This document shows positions 44,067 through 52,359 of a stretch of DNA of 64,000 nt, piece after piece. Made by a program: the position numbers and the translations under genes. A model generated the notes under the pieces. It was not told the DNA's origin and made no database searches. It worked only from the letters and a program-made list of their open reading frames with translations. The DNA comes from an uncultured Lactobacillus sp. (GTDB taxonomy: Bacteria; Bacillota; Bacilli; Lactobacillales; Lactobacillaceae). Numbering within the stretch: position 1 is the stretch's first letter; every line of letters begins with the position of its first letter. The stretch spans positions 119,973 through 183,972 of the forward strand of contig NZ_CARBVX010000002.1 in assembly GCF_948948975.1 (NCBI RefSeq), written 5' to 3'.

Positions 44067-45662
44067 ATGGATACAAATAATATTTTGTCTTACATAAAAT
44101 GGCGTGGCGATATTTCCCTTTCTGCACGACCATTTGACGAAGTTGATGCATTAGTCATTGCCACATTTTCCTATATTCATCTTGATGGAATTGTTCCTGA
44201 TTCTAATAAAGAGATTTCAATTAAAGAAGCAGCAAAGAAGTATTTTAATTCATCTAACCCGAATTTAGATCACTATAAATATCGCGATCTTCTTAAACTA
44301 ATGGCAAATTCTGTTCGTTTTGGGGATGCAAAATTATCTTACTTTGTGGATGTTCTTACTAATCGAATACAATTTTCTGCGATCAAAATTAGTCTAGATA
44401 ATGATACTAATTTTATTTCCTTTCGAGGAACAGATGACAGCTTAGTTGGCTGGAAAGAAGATTTTGAAATTAGCTTTAGAACAACCGGTGCACAAAAATA
44501 TGCCTTAAACTATCTTACCAATATTTTAAAGACTACTAAGCAAGCCTATAGCTTAGCCGGGCACTCTAAGGGAGGAAACCTTGCTGAATATGCAGCAGTT
44601 AATCTCCCAGATGATTTGCAAAAACAAATCAAGACGATCTACACTTTTGATAGTCCAGGACTGAGTACTCAAGTTGATGGCGTTACTGATAAATTAAAAC
44701 GGTATGTACCTGAATTTAGTATCGTTGGACGGCTTTTTGAGCCAGAAAACATTACTCCAACAATTTTAGTTAGTGATCGGCCAAAACTAGCTCAACATGA
44801 TCCAATGAGCTGGGAAGTATCGGGTTCTCACTTTATTACGAGGGCTCACCGCAATCCAACTTCTAAAATATATAATCAAATCATAAATCAATGGATTGGT
44901 GAAGCAAATCTTCAAGAACGTGAAGCTCTAACAAATGATCTATTTAATGCTTTTGCAGCTAGTGGCGCAACCAAAATTACAGAACTTAATAAAAATGGGT
45001 TTGGTGGTTTTGGCGCAATTCTTTTCTCTCTTACTAATTCATCTAGAAGAACACGATTTGTTCTCGGAAGTTTATGGGAAACCATCTGGCGCAGTATTAA
45101 AGCAACTCATCTAGAAAAATTATTTATAAATCCCAATTCAATTATTGGCTGGGTATTAATTATTCTTGGTATTGTAGACCTGATGATTCCAGATTATGCC
45201 TATCGGGCATTTGGAGGAATAGTTGGAGTCTTTTGTATTGGATGGAGTGGCTATCATATTGTTACAGCTGCTAACTCTCATTTAGTGCCTAAGTCAAAGC
45301 GATTCTTTATTATTACTTATCTCATTGTTTTTGGCTTAGCTGTTGCAATTATTTCTAATAACCGTTTATTAACTTTCTTAGCTCACTATGTTCTAGGCAT
45401 ATTCTTAATTGGGTTTGCATATATCAGATTACGTAATGTAATCGTTAAAAATAAGAAAAATGGAATTTTCAAAAATATTATTGATGTCATAGAAAGCTTA
45501 ATTGCTTTTGCTGCTGGCATTATTGTAATTGTCAATCCTAATTATTTCAGTCGTCAAGCAGTCATTATTTTGGGCATTTTATTAATTATCTATGGTCTTT
45601 TCCAACTAATAATGGAACTATTTAAACAGAGAAGATTAAAGATGCCACCTAAACATCGTTAA
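44067..45662 (+). CDS. DUF2974 hydrolase-like domain fused to a membrane domain
   Basis: A 531-residue protein. Residues 1 to about 290 form a DUF2974/Mbeg1-type alpha/beta-hydrolase domain with FISFRGTDDSLVGWKEDF and the nucleophile elbow LAGHSKGGN; the serine is intact. Residues about 350-515 hold roughly six membrane segments with alternating IIGWVLIILGIVDLMIP-type stretches that resemble HdeD-like proteins. The basic end RRLKMPPKHR is typical of a cytoplasmic tail. It may be a membrane-anchored lipase or esterase; the substrate is unknown. A TATAAT at 44028-44033 could serve as its -10. Confidence 0.75.
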   Translation: MDTNNILSYIKWRGDISLSARPFDEVDALVIATFSYIHLDGIVPDSNKEISIKEAAKKYFNSSNPNLDHYKYRDLLKLMANSVRFGDAKLSYFVDVLTNRIQFSAIKISLDNDTNFISFRGTDDSLVGWKEDFEISFRTTGAQKYALNYLTNILKTTKQAYSLAGHSKGGNLAEYAAVNLPDDLQKQIKTIYTFDSPGLSTQVDGVTDKLKRYVPEFSIVGRLFEPENITPTILVSDRPKLAQHDPMSWEVSGSHFITRAHRNPTSKIYNQIINQWIGEANLQEREALTNDLFNAFAASGATKITELNKNGFGGFGAILFSLTNSSRRTRFVLGSLWETIWRSIKATHLEKLFINPNSIIGWVLIILGIVDLMIPDYAYRAFGGIVGVFCIGWSGYHIVTAANSHLVPKSKRFFIITYLIVFGLAVAIISNNRLLTFLAHYVLGIFLIGFAYIRLRNVIVKNKKNGIFKNIIDVIESLIAFAAGIIVIVNPNYFSRQAVIILGILLIIYGLFQLIMELFKQRRLKMPPKHR

Positions 45663-45670
45663 TAAATTAA

Positions 45671-45711
45671 ATAAGTCTTTTGGAACTTAATCCAAAAGAC
45701 TTATTATTTTA
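45671..45711. terminator. Bidirectional terminator
   Basis: Perfect 15-base arms (45671-45685 and 45692-45706) lie between the DUF2974 gene and the convergent HAD gene. Confidence 0.85.
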
Positions 45712-45712
45712 C

Positions 45713-46525
45713 TTATAAAATTTTTTCAATTGCCTCTGCTACACCATCGTGGTCACAATCGCTTGTTACTCTTTGAGCTGCTTTTTTCACAGCAGGCACC
45801 GCATTACCCATTGCTACTCCACCACCTGCGAATTTAATCATGCTTAGATCATTTTCTTCATCTCCAATAGCCATCAAATTCTCACTACTTAAATTCAATT
45901 TGTGACAAAGAAATTTTAAAGCCTTTCCTTTAGAAACACCTTTAGGATTGGCTTCATAATAAAACGGTGCTGTTTTAGTAAAAGTAATTTCATCATCCAG
46001 ATGAGCAAAAGGTCTATGATCAGCAATTTTTTGATCTAACAAATCTTGTCGATCTACATACATACACTTAATGATTGGAATATCCTTCATTTCAGCTGGT
46101 GTACGATACGAAATACCTAAATTAACTAAGTTCGCCTCATATAAAGTGTAGTCGCCAATATCTCGATCTGCGGTATAAATTCTATCTGGTGCTGATGCAT
46201 GGAAGTGTAAACCTAATTTTAAGGAAATTGTCTCTAAATCTAGATAATTGTCATAAGTTAATTTTTTCTCAAACAAGACATTGCCAGCCGTTGTTTCTAC
46301 TACTCCGCCGCCAAAACAAACTACATATTGATCCTCTTGATCATTCAAACCTAACTCAGTCAGAATCTTTTCTACTCCGCTCAATGGGCGACCTGTAGCA
46401 ATAACAATTTTTATCCCTGCACTTTTTGCTTTTAAAATTGCATTTTTTACTTTTAGAGTTAATTCTTTCTTAGAATTTAATAATGTACCATCAACATCAA
46501 TTGCGATTATTTTTATATTTTTCAT
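45713..46525 (-). CDS. Cof-type HAD-IIB phosphatase
   Basis: The likely start is ATG 46525, which overlaps the ydcF-like stop by 4 bases, giving 270 residues. A frame open further upstream has no good start. IIAIDVDGTLLNSKK carries the catalytic Asp pair, VIATGRP the second motif, and GDEENDLSMIKFAG the metal-binding motif IV. The cap is of the IIB type. Members dephosphorylate sugar phosphates or cofactors such as FMN and pyridoxal phosphate. It is cotranscribed with the YdcF-like gene. Confidence 0.88.
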   Translation of the reverse strand: MKNIKIIAIDVDGTLLNSKKELTLKVKNAILKAKSAGIKIVIATGRPLSGVEKILTELGLNDQEDQYVVCFGGGVVETTAGNVLFEKKLTYDNYLDLETISLKLGLHFHASAPDRIYTADRDIGDYTLYEANLVNLGISYRTPAEMKDIPIIKCMYVDRQDLLDQKIADHRPFAHLDDEITFTKTAPFYYEANPKGVSKGKALKFLCHKLNLSSENLMAIGDEENDLSMIKFAGGGVAMGNAVPAVKKAAQRVTSDCDHDGVAEAIEKIL

Positions 46526-47562
46526 CTTATAATTTGCCTCAATATTGCCAATCCTACAACTCCTAATCCAATGCATCCCACAACGCTTAATTGCAAGCGC
46601 CAAGTAATTGTTAAGTAGGCAATAAATTCACGTACAAAGGCATTTAAGGTAAAGTACCACTTTGTTTTTGCACCATAGCCAATACACTGTAGACCTAATC
46701 TTTTTGCTAAAACTAGGGCACGATATACATGGTAAGAATTAGTTACAATAGCAAAACGAGAATCTGGCTTCATCAATCTATGTGAAAAAATCAAATTTTC
46801 TCTAGTTGTCTTTGACTTATCTTCAACAATAATATCTTGCTTCGAAACACCTTTTTCTTCGGCATATTTTGCCATTGCCACTGCTTCAGGAATTTCTTCA
46901 CCTGGTCCTTGTCCACCTGACATAATGATTTTTGAGCCAGGATTACGACGATATACCTCTATTCCGCGATTGATTCTTGCAGCAAGAAGTGGTGTTACCT
47001 TTTTTCCCATTAAACCTGCTCCAAGTACAACCACATAGTTCAACTTCTTAGTCTTAATATTCACTAGATTAATCCAAGAAGTTAAAGTATACATCATCAT
47101 AATAAAAATTAGATAAATTATTACAAGGTTAATAAACAAATATATGTAAGTTCCAAAATTATTATGGGTTAATTTTCCCACTAATGGAAAGAGAAATAAG
47201 TAAGCAATAATTCCGATACCCATTGCTAACGATAAGAAGTTGGTCCAGCGATTACCTTCGCGAATTAAAATCTTAATCCCATCGTAAATAAACATAATGA
47301 TCAAAGTCGCAATAAAGGCCACAACGGAAAACATTATTGCCAGTAAAATTAGCACAAAAATAAGTAAAATAACTTGATGAGTAATAGGAAAAACTTCAGC
47401 AGCAATTAGTAAACTAACAGCTGTGAATAAGCCAAAAGTAATTATTGTCCATACTAAAGTCATTCCTGACCATAAACTCCGCCTCTCGTGGGTTAAAACC
47501 CAGAGAAATGTTCCTAATGCCAGTAAAAATAAAACTAATACAATTGAAAATGATAAGATCAC
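46522..47562 (-). CDS. YdcF family (DUF218) membrane protein
   Basis: A 346-residue protein with about five membrane segments in residues 1-165, followed by a YdcF/DUF218 domain. VVLGAGLMGKKVTPLLAARI, IIMSGGQGPGEEIPEAVAM and IIVEDKSKTTRENL are its standard blocks. A last membrane segment may lie near residue 320. Such proteins are thought to act in cell-envelope polysaccharide or vancomycin-related traits, but no reaction is established. It is followed without gap by the HAD phosphatase. Confidence 0.85.
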   Translation of the reverse strand: MILSFSIVLVLFLLALGTFLWVLTHERRSLWSGMTLVWTIITFGLFTAVSLLIAAEVFPITHQVILLIFVLILLAIMFSVVAFIATLIIMFIYDGIKILIREGNRWTNFLSLAMGIGIIAYLFLFPLVGKLTHNNFGTYIYLFINLVIIYLIFIMMMYTLTSWINLVNIKTKKLNYVVVLGAGLMGKKVTPLLAARINRGIEVYRRNPGSKIIMSGGQGPGEEIPEAVAMAKYAEEKGVSKQDIIVEDKSKTTRENLIFSHRLMKPDSRFAIVTNSYHVYRALVLAKRLGLQCIGYGAKTKWYFTLNAFVREFIAYLTITWRLQLSVVGCIGLGVVGLAILRQIIR

Positions 47563-47693
47563 TTATCATTTCACCACCTTAATCTATTGCACACATTCCT
47601 TGTGTTTAGTCTTTTCTTAAATTATACAAAATTAATTGTCTTCATGTTTTTGATTCAGTATAATTAAGAAAATATTTTTAGGAGGACAAAGAA

Positions 47694-48020
47694 ATGGCAG
47701 ACCAAATTTTAGTAACAACTACTGAAAATATTCCGGGCAGAAAATATGAAATTATCGGTGAAGTTTTTGGTGTTACAACTCAATCAAAAAATGCAATTCG
47801 AGATTTTGGTGCTGGCTTAAAAAGTATTGTCGGTGGTGAAATTAAGGCTTATACCTCAATGTTAACTGAATCAAGAGATCAATCAATTGATCGTCTTCGA
47901 CAAAATGCTTTCAAAATGGGTGCTGATGCCGTAGTTATGATGCGTTTTGATTCAGGCTCAATTGCTGGCGATATGCAATCTGTCGTTGCTTACGGAACCG
48001 CCGTTAAATTTATTGATTAA
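47694..48020 (+). CDS. YbjQ family (DUF74) protein
   Basis: A 108-residue protein of the YbjQ/UPF0145 family. [21 protein letters not shown] and [26 protein letters not shown] segments are diagnostic. These proteins form decamers and have no established function; a heavy-metal role is sometimes proposed. It is a single gene behind AGGAGG, with a terminator after its stop. Confidence 0.88.
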   Translation: MADQILVTTTENIPGRKYEIIGEVFGVTTQSKNAIRDFGAGLKSIVGGEIKAYTSMLTESRDQSIDRLRQNAFKMGADAVVMMRFDSGSIAGDMQSVVAYGTAVKFID

Positions 48021-48022
48021 CT

Positions 48023-48051
48023 AAAAAAACTGGCTTCTCAGCCAGTTTTTT
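48023..48051. terminator. Bidirectional terminator
   Basis: AAAAACTGGCT and AGCCAGTTTTT pair around a four-base loop, between the convergent ybjQ-like and rsmF-like genes. Confidence 0.85.
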
Positions 48052-49441
48052 ATTTTCTTAAACCTTTTGGATAGAAGTTCTTTAAAATTTGATCATTTCC
48101 AATTTTTCCAAAACTGAAGATATGGTTTTGATAAGCAACCAAAACAAAGCCGCGCAAATTACTATCTACCTTAATCGTTTCTCCATGTATATAGCGCACA
48201 TAATCTACCTTATCTTCAAAATTAATAAGTTGTTTTTGTTCTTTTTGTCCCAATACCTCAGCTAGTTGATGACTCGGCTCAAAGCGCTTTTTCTTAAGTA
48301 ACCCTAATTCAACACCATTATTTAGAACATGTAGTTCAGTTAGCATGCCTGGGTCAAGAGCTGGGACAAAGACGTGACCATTACTTTGCAAAACCTCATT
48401 TTGCCAATTTTCTAAACTAGATGGTAGAGCAAAATTATCTAATACTTTTGCCACCGCACTAATCTCATCTTTATTTAAACGCGCAATTGTACTCTTTTTA
48501 TGGCGCTTGTTCTTTCTTTTTTTAACCTTAGTTGAAGTCTCTTGATTTTCTTCAATATTTTTCAGATGAGCAACAAACTGTCCTTCACCCACTCCATTTT
48601 GAAACCAGAGTCTAACTGTTTCCTTTAATTCTGGCATGTTAGACTTTGACCAATCTGGTCTACCAGCCGACATTCCAGGATAAAGCTTAAGAGGTTCAAT
48701 CTCTAAAGAATAGTTTTCAACTAGCCATGCTACTATTTCTTCATCTTCTTCTGGAGAATAAGTGCAAGTAGAGTAGACTATCTCTCCACCCGGCTTTAAC
48801 ATCTTCATTGCTTCAATTAAAATTTCTTTTTGCCTAGTTTGGCATGTTAGAACGTACTCAGGAGACCAATATTGGGTGGCTGCCGGATCTTTTCTAAACA
48901 TCCCTTCTCCAGAACACGGTGCATCAACTAAAATCTTATCAAAAAAGTGGGATAATTTTTTCGATAAGCGATCTGGACTTTCGTTAGTGACTACAACATT
49001 TGTAGCTCCCCATCTTTCTAGATTTTCTCTTAAATCCTTTGCTCTACTTTTCGAAATTTCATTTGCTACTAAGAGGCCACTATTATCTAGTGAACTCGCT
49101 AATGCAGTGGATTTTCCCCCTGGAGCAGCACACAAATCAAGTACCTTGTCGCCAGGTTTTACATTAAGAGAAACTGCTGGATACATTGCGGATGGATCTT
49201 GAGAGTAGACATAGCCCCCTGTCCATTCACTATCGCGGCCTGAAATTTCTCCATAATATCCATCTTTAGTAAATTCAATTGGTTCTTTAAGACTATATTG
49301 AATATCCTGATAATTATTCTTTAGTGGGTTTAAACGAAATCCCTTTTTACTTGGACTATCAATTGCAGTAAAAAATCTACTACTTTCCTCTTCTCCCAAT
49401 AAGTTCTTATATTTCTCAACAAATTCAATTGGCAATGACAT
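48050..49441 (-). CDS. rsmF: RsmF-type 16S rRNA (cytosine-C5) methyltransferase
   Basis: A 463-residue NOL1/NOP2/Sun family enzyme. KVLDLCAAPGGKSTALA is the SAM site, ILVDAPCSGEGMFRKD holds the release Cys, and VYSTCTYSPEEDEEIV the catalytic Cys. The C-terminal third (about 330-463) is the RsmF-like extension with a FAU/PUA-type end. Both Cys are present. A lysine/arginine-rich stretch KVKKRKNKRHKKS near 300 may bind rRNA. It overlaps the end of the preceding membrane-protein gene by one base. Confidence 0.9.
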   Translation of the reverse strand: MSLPIEFVEKYKNLLGEEESSRFFTAIDSPSKKGFRLNPLKNNYQDIQYSLKEPIEFTKDGYYGEISGRDSEWTGGYVYSQDPSAMYPAVSLNVKPGDKVLDLCAAPGGKSTALASSLDNSGLLVANEISKSRAKDLRENLERWGATNVVVTNESPDRLSKKLSHFFDKILVDAPCSGEGMFRKDPAATQYWSPEYVLTCQTRQKEILIEAMKMLKPGGEIVYSTCTYSPEEDEEIVAWLVENYSLEIEPLKLYPGMSAGRPDWSKSNMPELKETVRLWFQNGVGEGQFVAHLKNIEENQETSTKVKKRKNKRHKKSTIARLNKDEISAVAKVLDNFALPSSLENWQNEVLQSNGHVFVPALDPGMLTELHVLNNGVELGLLKKKRFEPSHQLAEVLGQKEQKQLINFEDKVDYVRYIHGETIKVDSNLRGFVLVAYQNHIFSFGKIGNDQILKNFYPKGLRK

Positions 49442-50418
49442 TATTTTTCCTTCTTAATTTTTATTAACAGCAGCATTAATACATAAGTAATAATCTGCAT
49501 TGCAAAAACGACTAAAAATAAGACATATAACTGACTGTGATTAGAATAAAAATTCCACGTTTGTAAACCTAAACTAGTCAAAATAACAATTATTCCATTT
49601 GCTAAAAAGAAACGCAAACCGGAATCTGCCAATAAGTGAGCCCAGATTTTACTAGAAACATATTTTAAGTTTACTGGATTTTCAGCTAGGACCGCTGCAA
49701 TTGCTGCAACTATCAAGGCAATTACAACACAGAAAATTGCACCGATTAATTTTTTAGTTGGACTAATACCATGCTGTCTATTATAGGTTTTACTAAAGTC
49801 CTTAATCTGCATACTTCCACGCAGATAATGCTGTAAAGCGTTCGCCTCATTCTTATTCAACCCATCTACTACTACCTTATAGTTGGTAATTGATTCTTTT
49901 GCAGTTGGCTGATTAATCCCAGTTGAAAGATAGTAAACAGCTTCCCCATTTTGACTCTCATTATTTTTCTTTAATTCACCAATAATTGTGACATAATCAT
50001 TATTCTCTTTTAGATAATGGTTATTCTGTAAGGTTACCACTCTATCTTTAGTATCTGAAGAAATAACTGCAAAAGGAATTGTTCCATCAAAGTCATTTTT
50101 ACTAAAATACCTAGAACTTCCCTTAGCAAGCGGCTGACTTTTCAAATTGTAGTTAGCCCAAATTAAAACTCGATCTGGAATATAATCTGATTCAAAGTGA
50201 ATCTGCACCTTATCATGAGAGAATTTCTTATTAACATAAGTTAAGAACTGTTTAATATTGTGTTTTTTCTTAGGATTAAAAACATAGTATGTGCTTGATA
50301 AACCATTATTACTTAAAACTTGATCAGCTCTCTGAGACTGCTGACGTGACAAAATTAAGCCAAGTCCTAAAAAAGCTAAAAAAGAAATTATTAAAAGAAT
50401 AAGTCGTTTTATTTTCAT
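49441..50418 (-). CDS. Hypothetical membrane protein (FtsX/MacB-like layout)
   Basis: A 325-residue protein that I do not recognise. It has one N-terminal membrane segment (about 4-24), an external domain of some 190 residues, and three C-terminal segments (about 225-245, 268-288 and 298-318). One helix, an external domain and three helices is the layout of MacB-type permeases, but the sequence gives no clear family match and no ATPase gene is beside it. It lies between a methyltransferase-like gene and rsmF with one-base overlaps on both sides, so the three are cotranscribed. Confidence 0.55.
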   Translation of the reverse strand: MKIKRLILLIISFLAFLGLGLILSRQQSQRADQVLSNNGLSSTYYVFNPKKKHNIKQFLTYVNKKFSHDKVQIHFESDYIPDRVLIWANYNLKSQPLAKGSSRYFSKNDFDGTIPFAVISSDTKDRVVTLQNNHYLKENNDYVTIIGELKKNNESQNGEAVYYLSTGINQPTAKESITNYKVVVDGLNKNEANALQHYLRGSMQIKDFSKTYNRQHGISPTKKLIGAIFCVVIALIVAAIAAVLAENPVNLKYVSSKIWAHLLADSGLRFFLANGIIVILTSLGLQTWNFYSNHSQLYVLFLVVFAMQIITYVLMLLLIKIKKEK

Positions 50419-51146
50419 TATTTTATCTCAAACACCTTTTCATCAATGAAATCAAAGCTTCGAAAACTCCGATTAACCTTTTTATTAATCATAATTTTTG
50501 CCTCTTGCCAAAAAGCAGTAGAATTTGTTGCTCCAAATTTTTCACCAATAAATAATAAAACTGGTTGATAATCAAGCTGACGGTAAAGATTGAGGATATT
50601 TAGGTCATCTTCTCCAAAATTAGGCGCCCAAGAGCAAATAATCAAGTCAACTTCGGGATGTTTTTTAATCGCACTTATAGCATCCAAATTTTCTGTTTCA
50701 AAAATTGGAGCTTCACCCGTTGTTGAACTTTTCGCCCAAGTAAAAGAATCACTCGCTATCGCTTTTACACCAACTTCACTTAGGGCTTTTGACCAATAAG
50801 CATTTCCTGCCATAATTTCTAAGCTTGATTTAACATTATATTCTTGTCTGATTAACTTAGCACTTTCTAGATTTGGCAAAGACCAGATTCCGTATCCTCT
50901 TGAAAGAAAGCTACGAAAATTATTCAGTAAGTTATTTGCTTCTTGTGCCTTCTCGCTGCTTCCCGTATTCTCTATCATTATATCTAAGCTATCGGGTAAA
51001 AAGCCAAGTGAATTAGGTGATTTTTGCAAAATTTTTCCATTTTCTAGGTTAGTAATTATATTATTAATGGCAATCACTTGCTTATGAAGTGGCAAATAAG
51101 TGAGTTCTTTGTCTAATTTGTTGAGTTTATTTTGATATTTCTTCAT
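50418..51146 (-). CDS. Putative SAM-dependent methyltransferase-like protein
   Basis: A 242-residue soluble protein. Residues about 100-200 look like a Rossmann methyltransferase core: SSLEIMAGNAYWSKALSE resembles motif I, AIASDSFTW the acidic strand that follows, and VDLIICSWAPNFGEDDL the motif IV region. The N-terminal third is helical. The overall similarity is weak, and the glycine-rich loop is not classical. It is the first gene of the unit with the membrane protein and rsmF. Its leader contains a hairpin terminator (51189-51217) described separately. Confidence 0.5.
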   Translation of the reverse strand: MKKYQNKLNKLDKELTYLPLHKQVIAINNIITNLENGKILQKSPNSLGFLPDSLDIMIENTGSSEKAQEANNLLNNFRSFLSRGYGIWSLPNLESAKLIRQEYNVKSSLEIMAGNAYWSKALSEVGVKAIASDSFTWAKSSTTGEAPIFETENLDAISAIKKHPEVDLIICSWAPNFGEDDLNILNLYRQLDYQPVLLFIGEKFGATNSTAFWQEAKIMINKKVNRSFRSFDFIDEKVFEIK

Positions 51147-51188
51147 TTTATATCTTCCTTATGCAATGATTTTACCATTCAAAAGAAA

Positions 51189-51217
51189 TAAAAAAGTGGA
51201 CTGACTATCAGTCCACT
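51189..51217 (-). terminator. Terminator hairpin in the leader of the 51146 gene
   Basis: On the minus strand AGTGGACTGA and TCAGTCCACT form a perfect ten-base stem followed by a run of T. It lies between the promoter at 51345 and the gene start at 51146. Confidence 0.85.
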
Positions 51218-51338
51218 AGCTCAAATAATAGAGTATAGTTAACATACTTGGCTATAGTGTATCAGCAATACACTAAAAACAAGAAGCACTATTGCTAAAA
51301 TTTCAGCCTAATTGTTTGATCATAATTAATTCATTTTC
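51190..51338 (-). ncRNA. Putative leader RNA or small RNA of about 150 bases
   Basis: A strong extended -10 (TGCTATAAT, 51345-51353) would start a transcript near 51338 that reaches an intrinsic terminator at 51189-51217. Between them a stem GTGTAT-5-ATACAC is seen, and no good start codon with ribosome-binding site. It matches no riboswitch class I recognise and has no T-box sequence. It is either an attenuator of the methyltransferase-like operon or a small RNA. Confidence 0.45.
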
Positions 51339-51344
51339 TGACTA

Positions 51345-51373
51345 ATTATAGCATAGTTTATCTTGTTTAAGAA
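51345..51373 (-). promoter_or_regulatory. Extended -10 promoter of the leader RNA
   Basis: TGCTATAAT at 51345-51353 with TTCTTA at 51368-51373, 17 bases from the hexamer, on the minus strand. Confidence 0.6.
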
Positions 51374-51492
51374 CTGGCTAGAACTTTCTAAGCAATTTCA
51401 TTTTTGCATATTATTTTTACATAAGATACATTACACGAAGTAATATATTTAATTGATTTATTACGATATTCTGTCTATCCAACTACCTATTT

Positions 51493-51501
51493 TGATATAA
51501 T
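51493..51501 (+). promoter_or_regulatory. Promoter of the type I toxin mRNA
   Basis: TGATATAAT is a complete extended -10. The transcript would start about 51505-51508, at a perfect 13-base hairpin (51505-51517 with 51528-51540) that would cap its 5' end. Confidence 0.65.
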
Positions 51502-51546
51502 TTTACTAGGCTTTTGCATAGGCCAAAGCAAAAGCCTAGTAACTTA

Positions 51547-51599
51547 GCATGGCTGCACACCCCTCACATTATTTTGAGTTACCGAGGTGAGAGCTATGC
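51547..51599 (+). promoter_or_regulatory. Hairpin hiding the toxin ribosome-binding site and start codon
   Basis: GCATGGCT (51547-51554) pairs with AGCTATGC (51592-51599, holding the ATG), and CTCAC (51563-51567) with GTGAG (51587-51591, in the Shine-Dalgarno). The loop contains TGAGTTAC (51575-51582), which is repeated at 51761-51768. Confidence 0.65.
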
Positions 51600-51780
51600 A
51601 AAATGAGATAGACTGGAGTTTTGGCTTCCTTTGATAGTAGCAATTGCTATTGCTGTGGCTATTATTCTAAATGCTTTAGGAATTTTTCTTATTCGTTTAG
51701 CAAAAGCGTATGCAATAACAAAAAAGCTAATCACAAGGATTAGCCACAACAATAGTCATCTGAGTTACGATTGGAGTTAG
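51596..51780 (+). pseudogene. Small hydrophobic type I toxin (Fst/Lpt-like locus), frameshifted
   Basis: Behind GAGGTGAG the ATG 51596 starts MQNEIDWSF, but the frame ends after 12 residues. Adding one T in the four-T run at 51619-51622 restores a 61-residue peptide: WLPLIVAIAIAVAIILNALG, a long membrane segment, then a basic tail (LAKAYAITKKLITRIS) ending at TAG 51778. A start codon in the second frame (TTG 51631) has poor spacing. The transcript has a 5' hairpin, sequestered start, own terminator and an antisense RNA, the plan of the Fst (pAD1 par) and Lpt toxins, although the peptide itself is longer and not clearly homologous. The toxin is probably inactive in this strain. Confidence 0.6.
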
Positions 51781-51807
51781 TGAGTGGAAGTCACTAACTC
51801 CTTTTCT
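51720..51807 (-). ncRNA. Antisense RNA antitoxin (RNAII-like) of the type I locus
   Basis: A minus-strand promoter at 51814-51842 would start an RNA near 51807. It ends at an intrinsic terminator, GCTAATC and GATTAGC followed by six T (51720-51745), so it is about 88 bases long and overlaps the 3' end of the toxin mRNA. It contains the complement of TGAGTTAC (51761-51768). Because the same eight bases lie in the toxin leader loop at 51575-51582, the RNA can also pair beside the toxin ribosome-binding site, as RNAII of par does. Confidence 0.7.
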
Positions 51808-51810
51808 TTT
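51773..51810 (+). terminator. Terminator of the toxin mRNA
   Basis: GGAGTTAGTGA pairs with TCACTAACTCC and is followed by TTTTCTTTT on the plus strand. Confidence 0.8.
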
Positions 51811-51813
51811 ACC

Positions 51814-51842
51814 ATTATACAAAATAAGGTTGTTTTAATCAA
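51814..51842 (-). promoter_or_regulatory. Promoter of the antisense RNA
   Basis: TTGATT (51837-51842) and TATAAT (51814-51819) are separated by 17 bases, a strong constitutive-type promoter. It points into the toxin transcript. Confidence 0.8.
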
Positions 51843-51847
51843 CAGAC

Positions 51848-51916
51848 TTACTTACATAGGAAAAGTAGGATTAACAAAATGACGAGTTTAGGAGACAAAG
51901 AAATCATAACTACCAT
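51848..51916 (-). CDS. Possible 22-residue hydrophobic peptide
   Basis: Behind a good GAGAGGTG ribosome-binding site the ATG 51916 opens a frame MVVMISLSPKLVILLILLFL ending CK at TAA 51848. One membrane segment with a lysine end is the layout of small toxic or regulatory peptides. No promoter is clear, and the -35 of the antisense promoter starts just after the stop. It may be a chance frame; it is listed because of the ribosome-binding site and composition. Confidence 0.3.
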   Translation of the reverse strand: MVVMISLSPKLVILLILLFLCK

Positions 51917-52032
51917 TAAATTCACCTCTCAATAATAAGATGATTGTAATGGTAATCTATAAATGTATATTTGAGTTAAATGTTCAAATTTCAATAAATT
52001 TTTCTAGGTGAACTTTGCTACTAATTTTATGG

Positions 52033-52251
52033 TTAACCTTTACGTCCTTGAGTAAAAGGACATATTTGTAGCTCCGGATCATCGGCAACTGCTTTTTTAA
52101 AATTATAATTTCCCCAGTCTGTATCATAAAGATTTACTTCTTTATGGATTTCGATATTTTTTAACATAGTCCTGCTTACTACCTCAACGTCATTAGGGTT
52201 GTCTTGAAAATATGCTTCGAATTCTTTAATTGATTTTTCAATACTCAACAT
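52033..52251 (-). CDS. Hypothetical small soluble protein
   Basis: A 72-residue acidic protein started behind GAGGTG. It reads MLSIEKSIKEFEAYFQDNPN and ends with CPFTQGRKG. I know no family. The lack of hydrophobic segments and its place between toxin-antitoxin loci suggest a small accessory or immunity-type protein, but this is only context. The 108 bases to the RelE-like pseudogene upstream are AT-rich without clear features. Confidence 0.45.
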   Translation of the reverse strand: MLSIEKSIKEFEAYFQDNPNDVEVVSRTMLKNIEIHKEVNLYDTDWGNYNFKKAVADDPELQICPFTQGRKG

Positions 52252-52359
52252 TATTAAACACCTCTATCATGAAAATTGTGTTTTTTAGATTAAAATTAGC
52301 AGTAATTTTTAATAATTTAGAAACAGTAGATTTGTTCATTTTACTTGTAGCCTAATAAA

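Noticed and set aside
51190..51338. T-box, 6S RNA or known riboswitch in the leader of the methyltransferase-like gene.
   Set aside because: The T-box sequence AGGGTGGNACCGCG, a 6S-like long bulged hairpin and known aptamer patterns were looked for and not seen.
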